Below, one piece after another: positions 35,641 through 47,511 of a stretch of 64,000 nucleotides of DNA. Under the pieces are notes generated by a model, which was not told where the DNA came from, did no database searches, and worked only from the letters and a program-made list of their open reading frames with translations. Location of the stretch: assembly GCA_035582835.1 (NCBI GenBank), contig JAYKAV010000112.1:3352102-3416101 (forward strand), given 5' to 3'. The stretch comes from Phoebastria nigripes. Lineage: Eukaryota; Chordata; Aves; Procellariiformes; Diomedeidae. The position numbers and the translations under genes are program-made. Each line of letters begins with the position of its first letter. Positions within the stretch are counted from its first letter, which is position 1.

Positions 35641-37247
35641 CCCAGCTTTTTTTTCAGCAGCAAGTTTGATTTCATCCTCTACATAACCTTGTTTGGTTTT
35701 TTTTTCCCCAGGATGGCAATTCTGTTTCTTTCTTCACTGTAAATATATTTACCTTGAATGCAAAATCTTGCTCTGCAAGCCAGGTCAATGCTGTGGTATG
35801 CCAGGTGGTGTGCTACTAAAAGATATGCGTGGGCTCACACCTCTCATCAAGACTAGGGGAAGAACTCAAATACTCCAGGAAAGATTCTAAAACAAAAGTA
35901 TTGAGTTAGGGCAATATCCATTTATTCATCACAAGTTTATAGCAAAGTGCCTCTGATTTCATTAAGTGCTCTGGGGAGGACAAATTTGGTCTCAAATGCA
36001 ATGAGATAAAAGAACTGTAGGAAGGACTATGGGATGCACATGAGCAGAAATCCTATGTGCCTGACACCAGTTTAGCAGGGAGAAGTGCCTATAGGAAAAG
36101 AGCATAGTTGCATTATAGACAGGGGCAGTGGGTTTAGGCTGAATTCTGGCAGCCTCCCCCACAGCTAGCCATCTCACTAGGCACCGATCGCCACAGTCAA
36201 GGAAGCAATTTGATCACCTATTTATTTCCCAGGCCTGCCAGACTCCCCACCACATACAGCTGAGAACAGGCATCATGAAGCCAAAGTGAGGCACTTAATG
36301 CTAGACAGTGTCGATATGCACTGCTGTACTGATTACACTTTATTTCTGAAAGGCGCATTATACTAAGCAGTTGCAGTGTTGAGCAAATCCAGCCTTCAAA
36401 AGAGGCAGATGAAGCCCTCTACTACTGAGCCAGCAGGTCAACCACATGGAAACAAATTATGGTGGGATGAATCAAGAGAGGTGATGATGAGTCAAAAGAG
36501 GCTGCTGGCCCAAGGAACAATGCCATTAAAATGCGTAGACCTGCTTAACAGCCATTCATATAAACATCCCAGATAGTTTGGGAAAAAGGCACTTGGTTTA
36601 TGTCAAAGCATTTACAGCAGAACATCTTTCCTCATACTTAGCAAATGTCCAGCTGGCTATTGCACAGATAAACAGATTTGTGTTGAGATTTCTCATGGAA
36701 AAGCTAATATCTAACATGACTTTCATGGCTCTGTGGTTTTTGTCTTTTTAAAGAATTCCTTCTTTTGCAAAGCCCAATCAAATGAAAGGTAAGCCCACCC
36801 ATCCACTCCAAGTATGTGCACGGCACTGTTCAATACTGTATCTGGTTGTTATTAAAGCCACTGAACGAACTTTGTACTACTGATGGCGAATGTTTACTCT
36901 CTCCATGTATCTCAAAGCAGCCAAGAACACTGGCTTGGCAGGGATCAAGAGATGAGAAGGAATCAAGCTGAGCAAAACAATCCTTGAAGCATGGTCATGG
37001 AGATAACATAAACAAGGGGGATAAAGAATAGCTAGTGTCTATAAAGATACACCGAACTAAACTCTTTCCCTTAAAACCACTAGTATTCTACCTATTACTT
37101 AGAACATCTTCTGTTGAATCCCATCCTTTCCCTCAATTTACTAGTGACAGTGAATCTTCACTCCTATCAAGCTTTCAAGGCTTTATTTTCTTGTCTTAAA
37201 TGGTTGAATAGGCAAGAGAACGCTAAAATCCACAGCATGCCTGGGGG

Positions 37248-37300
37248 AAAAAAAAAAAACAAGAAAAACCCCAAGAACAACAACAGCAGCAACAAAACAC
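37248..37300 (+). repeat. A-rich/CAA-rich low-complexity tract
   Basis: Twelve A residues are followed by AAGAAAAACC and then by AACAACAACAGCAGCAAC-type sequence. It could be a low-complexity A-rich tail, but no body of a retroposed element is visible upstream. Confidence 0.6.
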
Positions 37301-37701
37301 CAAACCAAGACCCCTGGGATTTTAAACAGGAAAACTAACAGCACAGCCACAGTCCAAATGGCATCTATGACACTGGCAGAGAGGAAGACAAAACTGAAGA
37401 CGAAACGGGAAGGTACTTCAAATGTTTGGGGGTTTGGGTTTTTTTTTCTTTGGGGTGCTGGTGGTGGTGTTCGTTTGTCTAGTTTTAAATGTATGGCACG
37501 CAATTATATATCTACATTCAATTTTGTGCTGCTGTCCACCTAAAAGCATAGATTTGGATCAAAGATGACTCAAAGAAAAGAGCTGTTAAAGGCCTCAAAG
37601 AGATAAAACACACCAAGAGTGAGCACGTGCTGTGTAAAACGCACATACTTGCCTCAGCTGCAAATGACCTCATCTACAAATCAGAAGTGATCTAGCTACT
37701 G

Positions 37702-37725
37702 TAGGCAACAGTTCCACGTTGCCTA
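37702..37725. repeat. Hairpin: 8-bp stem, 8-nt loop
   Basis: TAGGCAAC and GTTGCCTA are perfect complements around AGTTCCAC. It is a compact potential hairpin in DNA or RNA. Confidence 0.5.
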
Positions 37726-38111
37726 ATTTATCAGTCTCCTTAGCTGGACCTTCTGCAGTAGAAAGGGTTTGGATCCTGGGTCTGAAAGTGGGAAAACCTG
37801 AAGCTTCTTACCCCAGCAGAGGTAAAACCCCAAAAACTTACACCGATGCGGATGAAATCTTGAATGGGAATTTAGTACAGCCTCCTAAACTAAACACTGC
37901 TGCAAGAGATTTTGCTTTAAAAGGCAGTGTAGACTATTATACACTCTTTAAGGACTAGAGATAATAGTTTTCCCTTTTTCTCCTTTAGGAAACAATCAAG
38001 CAAAGGTTTTTCTACAGTACCTGTTCAACATGGTACCCCAGAACACGCTAGGCTAAAGAATCCTGTTCCTCTTTAACATCTCCCTGTCTCTGGGAATTTG
38101 TTTGTTTGTGA

Positions 38112-38126
38112 TTTTTTTTTTTTTTT
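38112..38126. repeat. Poly-T run (T15)
   Basis: Fifteen T residues after TTTGTTTGTGA. Simple repeat. Confidence 0.75.
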
Positions 38127-38299
38127 AAAAGTCATCATTATGCCAATGATGGTGGAAATGGTTTCCCACAGCCTCTTCCAGGTTGTAAGATTAAGCTGCT
38201 TTCTCATGAAAGCTCAGTCTACAGTCAGATTGCCCTTACTGAGAACACCAGCCTCTACTTCTGTTCTTGAGCCTTTCTTCTTCTTAGCTATACTGTCCT

Positions 38300-38313
38300 G
38301 GGGGGAGGGGGGG
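38300..38313. repeat. G-rich run (G6-A-G7)
   Basis: Thirteen G residues with one A. It could take part in G-quadruplex pairing, but only two runs are present. Confidence 0.7.
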
Positions 38314-38405
38314 AACCATTCATTTTCTTCAAGGACAGAGCTGGCTACCAATGCAATAGAGTAACAGAAGCAGATTGAGGACCACTGCCAGTAACCACAG
38401 TGATG

Positions 38406-38436
38406 CCTCCCCTCCTCCTTCCCCCCTCACCCTCCT
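38406..38436. repeat. Polypyrimidine tract
   Basis: C/T-only sequence with a single A at 38429, rich in CCTCC and CCCCCC. Confidence 0.7.
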
Positions 38437-41400
38437 AGCCTTCCAGTCATCTTTCCATCAGCTGCATACTCTGCTGCATCCTAATGTTTTGTAGCCTTGT
38501 TTTTCTGAGCCCTGTGGAAAGGTGGGAGTTCAGAGATACTAATTTTTGAGAAGCAGTGACACACATTTTCAAGATGAAAAGCAGAGCACATTTTCTGTAC
38601 AGGCTCACACTCCCTTTATCGTTGTTACGGGCATTACAGTACTTTCCAAAGGCCCTCACCAGTGAGCAGCCACACATGGAGGTGAGCACTATGCACACAC
38701 ACAGTAGAAGAGACCCACTGCAGAAGGAGCACGTATTTTGAAAAGACATACAGGCAAAAAGCTGAGAAGGGAAATATTTTTGCATCATCTTACAAAGCAC
38801 AGCTAACTGACTTGACCAAGATTGTTCCACATGTCCACAGAAAAGCCAAATGCAGAAACTAGATTTCAGTGTCTTGCTCTCTAGACCATCAGACTTTCCT
38901 TTCGGCGCATCTCAGTAGGAGGTTCATTTCTTCCAGCTAATTACCTTTCATGGATATTTTGATATGCTATGATAAAAGCACTGTTTGCTTCTCAGGAAAA
39001 TTAAAACTCCTGCTGGGAAAAGCATGAGCACCAGAACCTTTATCCTGCACTGACAATGAACAGAGGAAGCCACACATGAAAGCCAAGGTTTAGCAATTGA
39101 GTATGGGAAGAGGGAAGAGGATACACTTGTTCATCACATTGATCTCAAGGCTTCTGAAGATAAGTAACAGGACACACTATAGCGGTTGAACTTTTTACTG
39201 TCACTACATCATCCAACAATGTCTCAGTAGCACCTTGCACTCATCTCTACACAAGCAGTTAGCAAAGCAACCCACAAGAGGCTGTGGGAAACCATTTACA
39301 CCACACCACACAAGTACATCTCTTCACTGAGATCACCTCCTCAAATTACTGCTATAGCTATGACCCAAGTAAAATACGTGTTTTACTTCTCTCGTAACAA
39401 TCCAAAGCTACATATCCTGCACTGGAAACAGACTAAAAAGTGACAAGCTGCCTGTAACATACTGCATGCAGATCTCAGAGGGAAGTACTTCTGCGCATCT
39501 AGTGAAAATGCACAAGACGACCTAAATGCCCATTTCCTCTTTACGGTCTGTTCTCAGCAGATGAAACAAGAGACTCCAAGAGACTACGATCAGAGAAATC
39601 AGCCAAAACAAGACAAGAAAAATATATCTCATAGCAACAAAGATGTACTGACCAGATGAGAGACTAGTTTACAGACACTGCTGTGCCTCCTGCGTATACA
39701 GACATCGATACATTTGCTGCATGTGAAGGCTTGCTTGGATAAGAAGGACTCCCCAGATTGCACTTGATGTCAGCATAGTGTCAGCTGATCTTTTGGCAGC
39801 TGGCCTGCTCATATCTATCCACTTCTGTTCTCTTCTTCTCTTTAATGCCAACATCTGCCCATGTTTTGCATTGACAGAAAAGGTCAGCAAGACCCTAATG
39901 ATACATTAAACCTGATAATCAAGTGATGCACCATTTGCAATTACCATGTGCCCAATCTCGTTCTCCTTATATTCAGAGCTCTGCTTTTTTTCCTAAAAAA
40001 CTATACAGTGCAAGTGCGGAAGCATCTGTAATCTCAAATTTTACACACATGCCTTATAGATCACTTCGGATACCAGAGAAAGCATGTCAGAAAACACCTG
40101 GTCTCTCCAGGCTTCCAAGAATATTATCATTTGTTCTATCAACATAGACACAATTTTCTGGTTCCAAACAATCTTTATTTTTCTCCACAATATACAACTA
40201 CCTCTCTGTTTCAAACCAGCATGCCCCATTTTCTGCACTCATACAATAATTTCAATTGAATATGATCTATGAATCCTAACAAAAGAGACACCCAAACCAG
40301 GGCATAAACTCATTTTGAGGCAACCGTATGTTACTGTATGACTTAAACATCACTGGTCCTTGCATCACTCTCTAACAAAATGCTATACTCTGGTGGGAAT
40401 TGTCTACATCCACACATTTTGCTTATTCAATACACTCTATTCATTTTCTGAGTGAAGTTTTTCCTGTTGTCTTCACAATGCAGGACTTGCAGATCTCATG
40501 ATGGTCTTTGTGACCTATGACTGGTAGGTTCTTCAAATGCCTCAGAAAGAACAATTGTCAATGCTGGAGAAAGTCGATGCAAAGACTTATTGTTTTCTCA
40601 GTACCATCTGCTGCACTGGGTAAACTAATCAAAAACCAGTAAAGCTGGACAATTTTGATGACTATTCTGCAACATTTCTTATAAAACTTCCTCCTCCTCA
40701 TCTGCATGAAGAAAGAGCAGCTGTAATGCAAGATTTCGGTGTTTGCATAACAGATTTCTAACACTTTTTCTTGTCTTCTCAACTCATCTGTACTCCGTTG
40801 CAAGTTAACCAGCCCATATTTTTAGGAGGGAAATCATCTCCTGATATGTTCCTCATTAGTAAGGTCATGAAAAGGAACTGCCTACCTAGACACGTTTAAG
40901 GGCCTAGTTCTGTTATTCCTATTCTTGGCATTCTTTGCCTTTGCCATGCAAAAAAAGTCCTGTTGTTAGTATAGTGTAATACAGCACTTCACAAAAAGCT
41001 AAGAGAGTCCCCAAATGTATGTTGACCAGTACCAGATCTAATAAAAAGAAAAGCCATGGTTAAACCATTTTTCTTCTTTCTCTCTCAAAGTTCTTTATTT
41101 CTTCTCTCAAAATAAATTATGTAACAATCCAATCAGAAAGAGTTATCTGCAAGATCACAAATTTTAAGTCCTTATGTGTGAATCCAACCTTTATTTGTGG
41201 TGCGCTGTAAATTATTCCCCAGATTAATGCCACCAAATGTCAATGGGACCATTCAAAGATTAAGGTACGATATACATTGGATTGTGTTTCAGAATCCAGA
41301 CCAGTGGGAGTCCGAGGTGGAAAAGCTTATTAAACGTGTTGATAATGGAAGTGTTTCTTTCATGATTAATCTAAATTTTGACATTCAGAACTTAATTGAC

Positions 41401-42090
41401 TTCAGATCATTTGGGATTTTTCCTAAAATTAGGCCATGGAAAAAGCTCACAAAAAGTAGCACCTCAGCGTTGTAATATGGCTTCAAAAAATTTTAATGTC
41501 AAAGGCTACATGTCTTATTCTAAGAACAGCCAACTACAAACCAGCAAACCTACACAGATAATAAGAGAAGGCAAAAAATACAAAAAATACGAATAGGTTC
41601 AGAATCTCTTTATTAAATAAACTGGTTTTTTTTTCTTCAGGTACATAAAAATACAGACTGCCCCAAACAGACCCCTGTACACCATTTGTTGGCACTTCCA
41701 CCAGTTATGACGTTTCTCCATGTATCTATTGGAAGATCAGGTGGTATATCAGAGTTGTGAGTGATTGCTTTGGTTTTTTTTAATCAGTTTCATTTGTTTA
41801 TGTATAATCCAGAAGTATCCATTGATATATTGGTATATATATTTCTAGATTGTTTTCACTTCCTAGTGTGGTAAAAGGTCTCATTGCATGGGATGTCTTG
41901 GGGACTAAAGGGAGACCAGAGGTTACAGGTGTTGGCATCATATAGTGTTTTGGGAAAAGACTTTGAGTCCCTGAATTTAAAGGGAATTAGACTGGGCAGG
42001 TAATAATTGAAGACATTGCATCATTTGATTACTGGGTTTAATGCATTATTAAGAGTCTCATCGACCTTCTCTAGCAATATTTGTGTGTCT

Positions 42091-42130
42091 GTATTAAGGA
42101 AGCATGATTAGTATTAAGGAATTAAGATTA
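42091..42130 (+). repeat. Two imperfect tandem copies of a 20-bp unit
   Basis: GTATTAAGGAAGCATGATTA is followed by GTATTAAGGAATTAAGATTA. The first eleven bases are identical, and four of the remaining nine differ or shift. Confidence 0.75.
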
Positions 42131-43760
42131 AATGGAAAACATTGGTAACTGTGCTACTTAGAGGTAATTTTTTGACATCTGTATCCTACGATTCTACAAA
42201 GCCTTCATCCACTCAGTTTGCCATCAAATGTATGGCATACATTCATTCAGTTGTTGAACAGATCCGGCTAAGTCACCAAACAATTCCAGCTACGCAGAAA
42301 GTGATGTGCATAGCTCCACATACAATCTCTTGTTTATAGTTCAGTTCCACCAGCCTAAACTGGTAAGATTACTGGCATCATCCTTTTGTATTATAAAGGC
42401 AGTAAAACATACATTTTCTATTACCCTGCCCTTCCCTACTTCCCCATTCTTCTAATTCTGTCTCTGATGTACTTCAGCTGTCTGCAATTGATGGCTACTC
42501 CTGCACATGCCTGATGAGGCTCACAGTGGTCACAGACCACGGGTCCTGCTGCCCTGCACCACTGGGAGCTGCAGCTGACCTTCCCAGCCCTGCCTGGGCC
42601 ACAGACCCCAGGGTTCCTTGACACGGAGATTAGTTTGGTGAAAAGCACAGGTCTGTTGGCATGTGTTTTGCTCTTGAGACAGAGTCAGGATAGAGACAAA
42701 GCGTGCACCTGGAGACCTGGGAAACAACAGGTCACGTTATCCTCATTACGTATTCTCCAGGTCACCTCACAGTTTTTAACCCAAAACAGAGGAAGGCAAG
42801 ATTTCCCTCCCCCCCAGCTTGTCAGTTTTGGGTTTTTTGTGGGGCATGGGACTGGGTGGTTGTGTTCTGTTGTTTTGGGTTTTTTCAAATGGAAGAATAA
42901 AGCAGACAGAGTCTGTGGCTCAGAGGCACAAGTTTCTAGGGCCCACCTCACTTAGCTTGTAATGATTTTATTCATTACTTGCCTGCCATTACCTAAAGAG
43001 CCTTGGGAACTGAATCTTAAGCTCTGATTAGTGCACTAAATATTGGACAAGCTTTCTTTCAATGTATTATTAAGTAATTTCGGGATATTGCTTAGTTTTA
43101 GAAGGAAGATATCCGTTTATCCCCCATCCAAATCTTGTGAGGTTGATTCTAATCAATGTAGAAGTGTTTAAAGAACTATTTAGTAAATGACAGTCACATT
43201 CCTAGAAAGGTGCGCTCCAAAATACACATTCACTTTCGCAAGTTGAGGATTTCAAACACTCATGAAATCATTTTAGAGATAAAGAAGACATACTGAAAAG
43301 AGCTGGCTATAAATACAAGATCACCAATACAAGCGTAAGTCAGCAGGACCCTAAAGATAGGTAGTGTAAAAATACTTTATCGATTGCTATAGTCCAAAAT
43401 AGCATTAATTCTCTGTTAATTTCTCCTGGGAAAAACAATTCTAATAACCCTCCATGAAAGGGCTTCTGAAATAGAATACAGTATATTCATCTTTGCTGAT
43501 TATATGAAGATTGAACAGAGACACCAAACTGAGCAAAGACAAAGAAGACAGAGCCTTTATGTATGTCAGTTCTTCAACACAATCCAAGTAAGGTCTCTAA
43601 TACAAAGAATAGTAATTTATAGCTTCAGAACCATTCATTTTGCTTGAGAACCACTGAACCATCTCCAGCTCGGTTAACTACTACACAGCACTGGTTCAGT
43701 GAGGAAATCTCAAGTAAGGGCAAATACCAGCACAGAGCTGCAGTTGCCTTGAGCCACTGT

Positions 43761-43782
43761 ACTACGTGATCACTACGTGATC
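43761..43782 (+). repeat. Two tandem copies of an 11-bp unit
   Basis: ACTACGTGATC is repeated exactly. Each copy contains ACGTG, an E-box/ACGT-like core. Small slippage duplication. Confidence 0.85.
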
Positions 43783-44587
43783 CACACCCATAACTATGGA
43801 AGGACTCTTAAAATACACCAGCTGTAATTCAGTGTAACAGCTGTAGTTAAGATAGAAAAGGAAATGGACACAAAATTAAAGGAAGACAAGTAAAAGCTAT
43901 CCTCACATTAAACCTGTTTCAAAAGTATGGGTGTCTTTCTTTTTACATTGGGTCTAAAAAAAGGGTAAGATGCAAGCAGCACCTGTTAGGCAGTGTTTCT
44001 AAATAGCCTGCCTTTTTTAGGAATTCATATAATAGGCTGAAACCACACAAATACTGGCCGAACACTATTTCAAAACGACCTGAGGCTTTGTCAGCTTCAT
44101 ATAAATGAGCTTAAAGTTTATTTCTATAGACTATAATTTGGATAACAGCTAATCAGTACAAGCCTTTTTTTGTACAAAAATGGTGCACATTTCTTCTACC
44201 CACTCTTTCCCACCCAGTTCTTCCTCCCAAAAAATAATTGATTGCAGGTTCAAAAGACATCATGGAGACCTGTCTGAGCCTTTTTACAAGTAGTAACAAA
44301 CTTTGCATGAAATTGGTAGCAATTATAGCTTATATAAGAGAGTGAGAAGGAAATAATCATTTTTTAACCCACATAAAAAGCTTTCCACACAGGAAAGCAA
44401 CATATTTTTGGTATCTTACTTGTGATCTTTTGGTTTGTTTGTTTTTAAGAGAAGCCTTTTCAGCTTTATTACTCCAATGTTCCAAATCACTATGGGCTAA
44501 AACCCTGTAATTTAGGTACTAAAAAGAGGAAATACATAGTCTGTAGAGCTAAGTCTTTCATTGAAAAATCTCCCATTAAGGAAAAAG

Positions 44588-44615
44588 AAAAAAAAAAAAA
44601 AAAAAAAAAAANAAA
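44588..44615 (+). repeat. Poly-A run (A24 N A3)
   Basis: Twenty-four A residues, one unresolved base, then three A. It is long enough to be a fairly recent retroposition tail or a slippage run; I see no parent sequence upstream. Confidence 0.85.
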
Positions 44616-47487
44616 GGAAAAGTGAGAACTTCAAAAATTGCATTAAAGAACCAAATCTATTGATTCCTCCTGCAGATGCAGCCTGCTAACCAGGAATAAA
44701 GGAATATTTAAGAATGTAAATTAAAAAGTTGTGGTTTAAGAGTCTGTAATGCCTCTGATCTCTTTAATAGGTTGAAAATGACTACAATCCATGCATACCC
44801 CTTATACGCAATGTGGAGGCTGAAGAGACTACATTAAAAAGAACGTCCAGGAGAGTCAGAAAATGCACTGAATCCTCTACTTTCTCAGAAACAAGAGAGG
44901 CAGAGCGCGATTCAGAGCACCTAAGCTAAGCAGGAGCTAAGTTGCTAACTTAGCTGTCAGGAATCACCTCTCTGAAGGCACTCACCTCCCTCTAAAACTG
45001 CGGAGGGGATGAAGTCTGCTGGTGCTAATATGGCCCAATCAGGCTTACCAACAAATAAAAAAATCCACAGAAGATATACAGAAATGCTTCAGCGGCTTAA
45101 GTGCTAAAGTTAAATAGGGAGACTATCCAGTAAAAGCAGAGCTCAAAATAGAACATAGATGGGAAGAATTTGGCTGTGAGGTATGAGATGTTTTTTAGAG
45201 GATGACAGACAGAAGCAGAGGAAATGACAGAGCTGGGGAATCAAGACTCTCAGCAAAGCAAAGATCAATGTTACCATCAAGAGGATACGAGTTCCAGTTA
45301 ATATACCAACCTGAGAGCAGTTCCTAGCATATGGTCTTGAAAGGAGAGAAGTTAATGGCACTGTGGTGGCTTGCTAATGGGGCAAACTGGTTTAGAGAAC
45401 AGGAAATGGAGAAGTGATGGCAAAACTGCACGGCAAGTCATCTTAGGGGAAAGCGTGGCAGGGCAAGTCAAACAGCACAGTTAACTGTATGATGGAGAAA
45501 GATCCAAGGAGGTGGATTCAGGAGAGAGTGATTCAGGCAGAGACACAGGCACACATTTGTAAGCTGCAAGCGTGAGCTGCCTGACTGACAGGCTGCTCAG
45601 TAGCAAACACAAGAAAACGAGATGCCTGAGGAAACTGTGACAGTAGAGGGAGAGAGAGGAGACAAAAGGACTTAGGAACAGGTCATCAGGAAAACTTTAT
45701 AAGAGTATTATTTGGCAAGAAAAACAACGTTTGTCAAGTCTCTGGAAAAAAACCCAAAACTTTTTTCAGCTCTGTTTCCCCTGTTCTGAATTTAGGCAGA
45801 AGAGTTTTAAGACTGTTAAGACTTTGCTGTACTTAACTGTGCTCATTCACAGCGGTAGGGCCTCTTCCACTTACACAGGTGTCTGAAGAGCCGTGCAGAC
45901 CTCTGCAGGTTTCAGTCTGGAAAAAGGTCCTAATCACATCTTGACCAATGGCATTTTCTGATGTGAACCTATCACTCCCTGAAAGTTCAAGTCTGACTGG
46001 CAGGAGCCCAAGTAAGACACTAAACCGTACAACTCTATTACCAGAGGCTTCAAAAGTCATTCCCTGAATCAAGCCTTTCTTGTTCAGTGGACTAACCATT
46101 TACCATCATGCAAAAAATTCTTCCATCAAAGCAAATGCTACTTAACATGAAGTATTTAAGGTCTGCTTAGCCTCTTTAATGCAATAAAGGCAATAATAAT
46201 GAATAAAGGGAAAGCAATACCATGCAATTTTCCATCGCTTCATGGACCACAGATCAGAAACTCCTGGCCTGCCATTAAGGAACAATCAAAGGTTTGGCTA
46301 CTGAAGCTGCAATACAGAGCTATTCAAATCCTCCACGATCCCTGAGCATGCTGTAGCTCAGTTAGTTACACAAAACACATGTACTCATGACATGTTGAGC
46401 TTGGACGCTGTTTTGGCCCACCCGTCCCTGAAACTCCTGGGCTTTTGGCTCATGACAAAAATACTCCTTTATAGTCACTACAGCTTTTTTCAAGTGTCGC
46501 ACTGCCAATTGGTTCTAGCGCCATTTTTAAGAATTGTGTGGCACTGACAGAAAAGCTGACAAGAAGAAAAATATCAGTAACTCCAGAAGAACTGCTGTGC
46601 AGAGCCTCCACAGGATATTTTACTGCACAGGCTGCAGGTCTGGAAAGGCACCATGCCAGGTTTGGCCTCTGATGCTGCAGAAGCCACACATCCACAGAAA
46701 AAGGAAAAACAGTACTGTAAAGTTTAAGCCTCCTATGATACTCTGTTATCAACACCCTGAAATTTATAACACAGCTGCCTGAAGCAGTTGCCTTTTATTG
46801 TCCTCTTTAAGTCCACACACTGCTTTTTGTACTATAAGGAGGAGCTACCAAGTACAGGGTTTTCTTGAGGAGATGGATGACAAATACAGGAGGAAGAAAT
46901 AACTAACAGGACTGCTTCTTTACATCTTGGAAGTTTTGGGGACTGCTCATCCTCCTTTTTCCTCAGAAATCTCTTACTCATCAGTTTTCTCACAGTGCAA
47001 AGAGCAGTGGAGGAAGGTGGGGAAAAAGTAGATAGATAGAGAGCAGTATTATGGTATACCAGTCTCAGCCTAGTTTCTAAAAACTGAAGGCAATAACAGC
47101 TGAAGTACAAGACAAATCTGGTTTAGATGCAGTGTTGTGGAGAATAAAGCACCAGTCAGAATGAAAAACTGTCTTTAGCTCACATAACACTCAACATACC
47201 CCAATTTGTGTACCAAAGCAGACCAGCTCTAGTTTTTCAAAATAGCCTAAAATTAATCCCAGCAAGACATGAGCCACTGGATAGCATCGTTAGCATTCAA
47301 TTTGGGAGAGCACTGACAGCAGCTGGTGCAGAGCAGGATGTCTCTAAGCTAATCTCTATACTGCTGTCAAGTCCCAGAGTGCTCCTACGATCATCTGCAA
47401 GCACAAAAATGAGACAATTCAGGAAATGACTGTTACTCCTTTTTCTCTCCCCTCAATTTCTCAAGCCTGAGAGCCAACAACCCTATT
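44616..47487. other. Non-coding stretch, no gene seen
   Basis: No supportable exon. The purine-rich segment 45120-45690 contains many GGAGA and AGAGG phrases on one strand, and I do not recognise it. Frames of about 100 codons at 46450-46755 (minus) and 46534-46782 (plus) overlap each other. A dyad at 44935 is listed. Confidence 0.5.
44935..44955. repeat. Hairpin: 9-bp stem, 3-nt loop
   Basis: AGCTAAGTT and AACTTAGCT are perfect complements separated by GCT, giving a very compact 21-bp dyad. The sequence just upstream (CTAAGCTAAGC) carries related half-copies. Confidence 0.6.
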
Positions 47488-47511
47488 AAAAAAAAAAAAA
47501 AAAAAAAAAAA
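47488..47511 (+). repeat. Poly-A run (A24)
   Basis: Twenty-four A residues followed by GACAAAAAC. Simple repeat or retroposon tail. Confidence 0.85.

Larger units (their letters stand above)
35641..44587. other. Non-coding stretch, no gene seen
   Basis: About 9 kb without a supportable gene. Open frames reach 127 codons (38447-38830, minus), without domains. The segment 35930-36190 has phrases such as TATGTGCCTGACACCAG and AGTGCCTATAGGAAAAG that may be a very decayed piece of the same ancient amniote repeat seen near 14.2 kb, but this is weak. TCAATGGGAC near 41239 hints at the same family. Confidence 0.45.

Noticed and set aside
35930..36190. Possible second copy of the GTGCCTA-type ancient repeat
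   Set aside because: Only short phrases match and their order is not clear; not enough to annotate.
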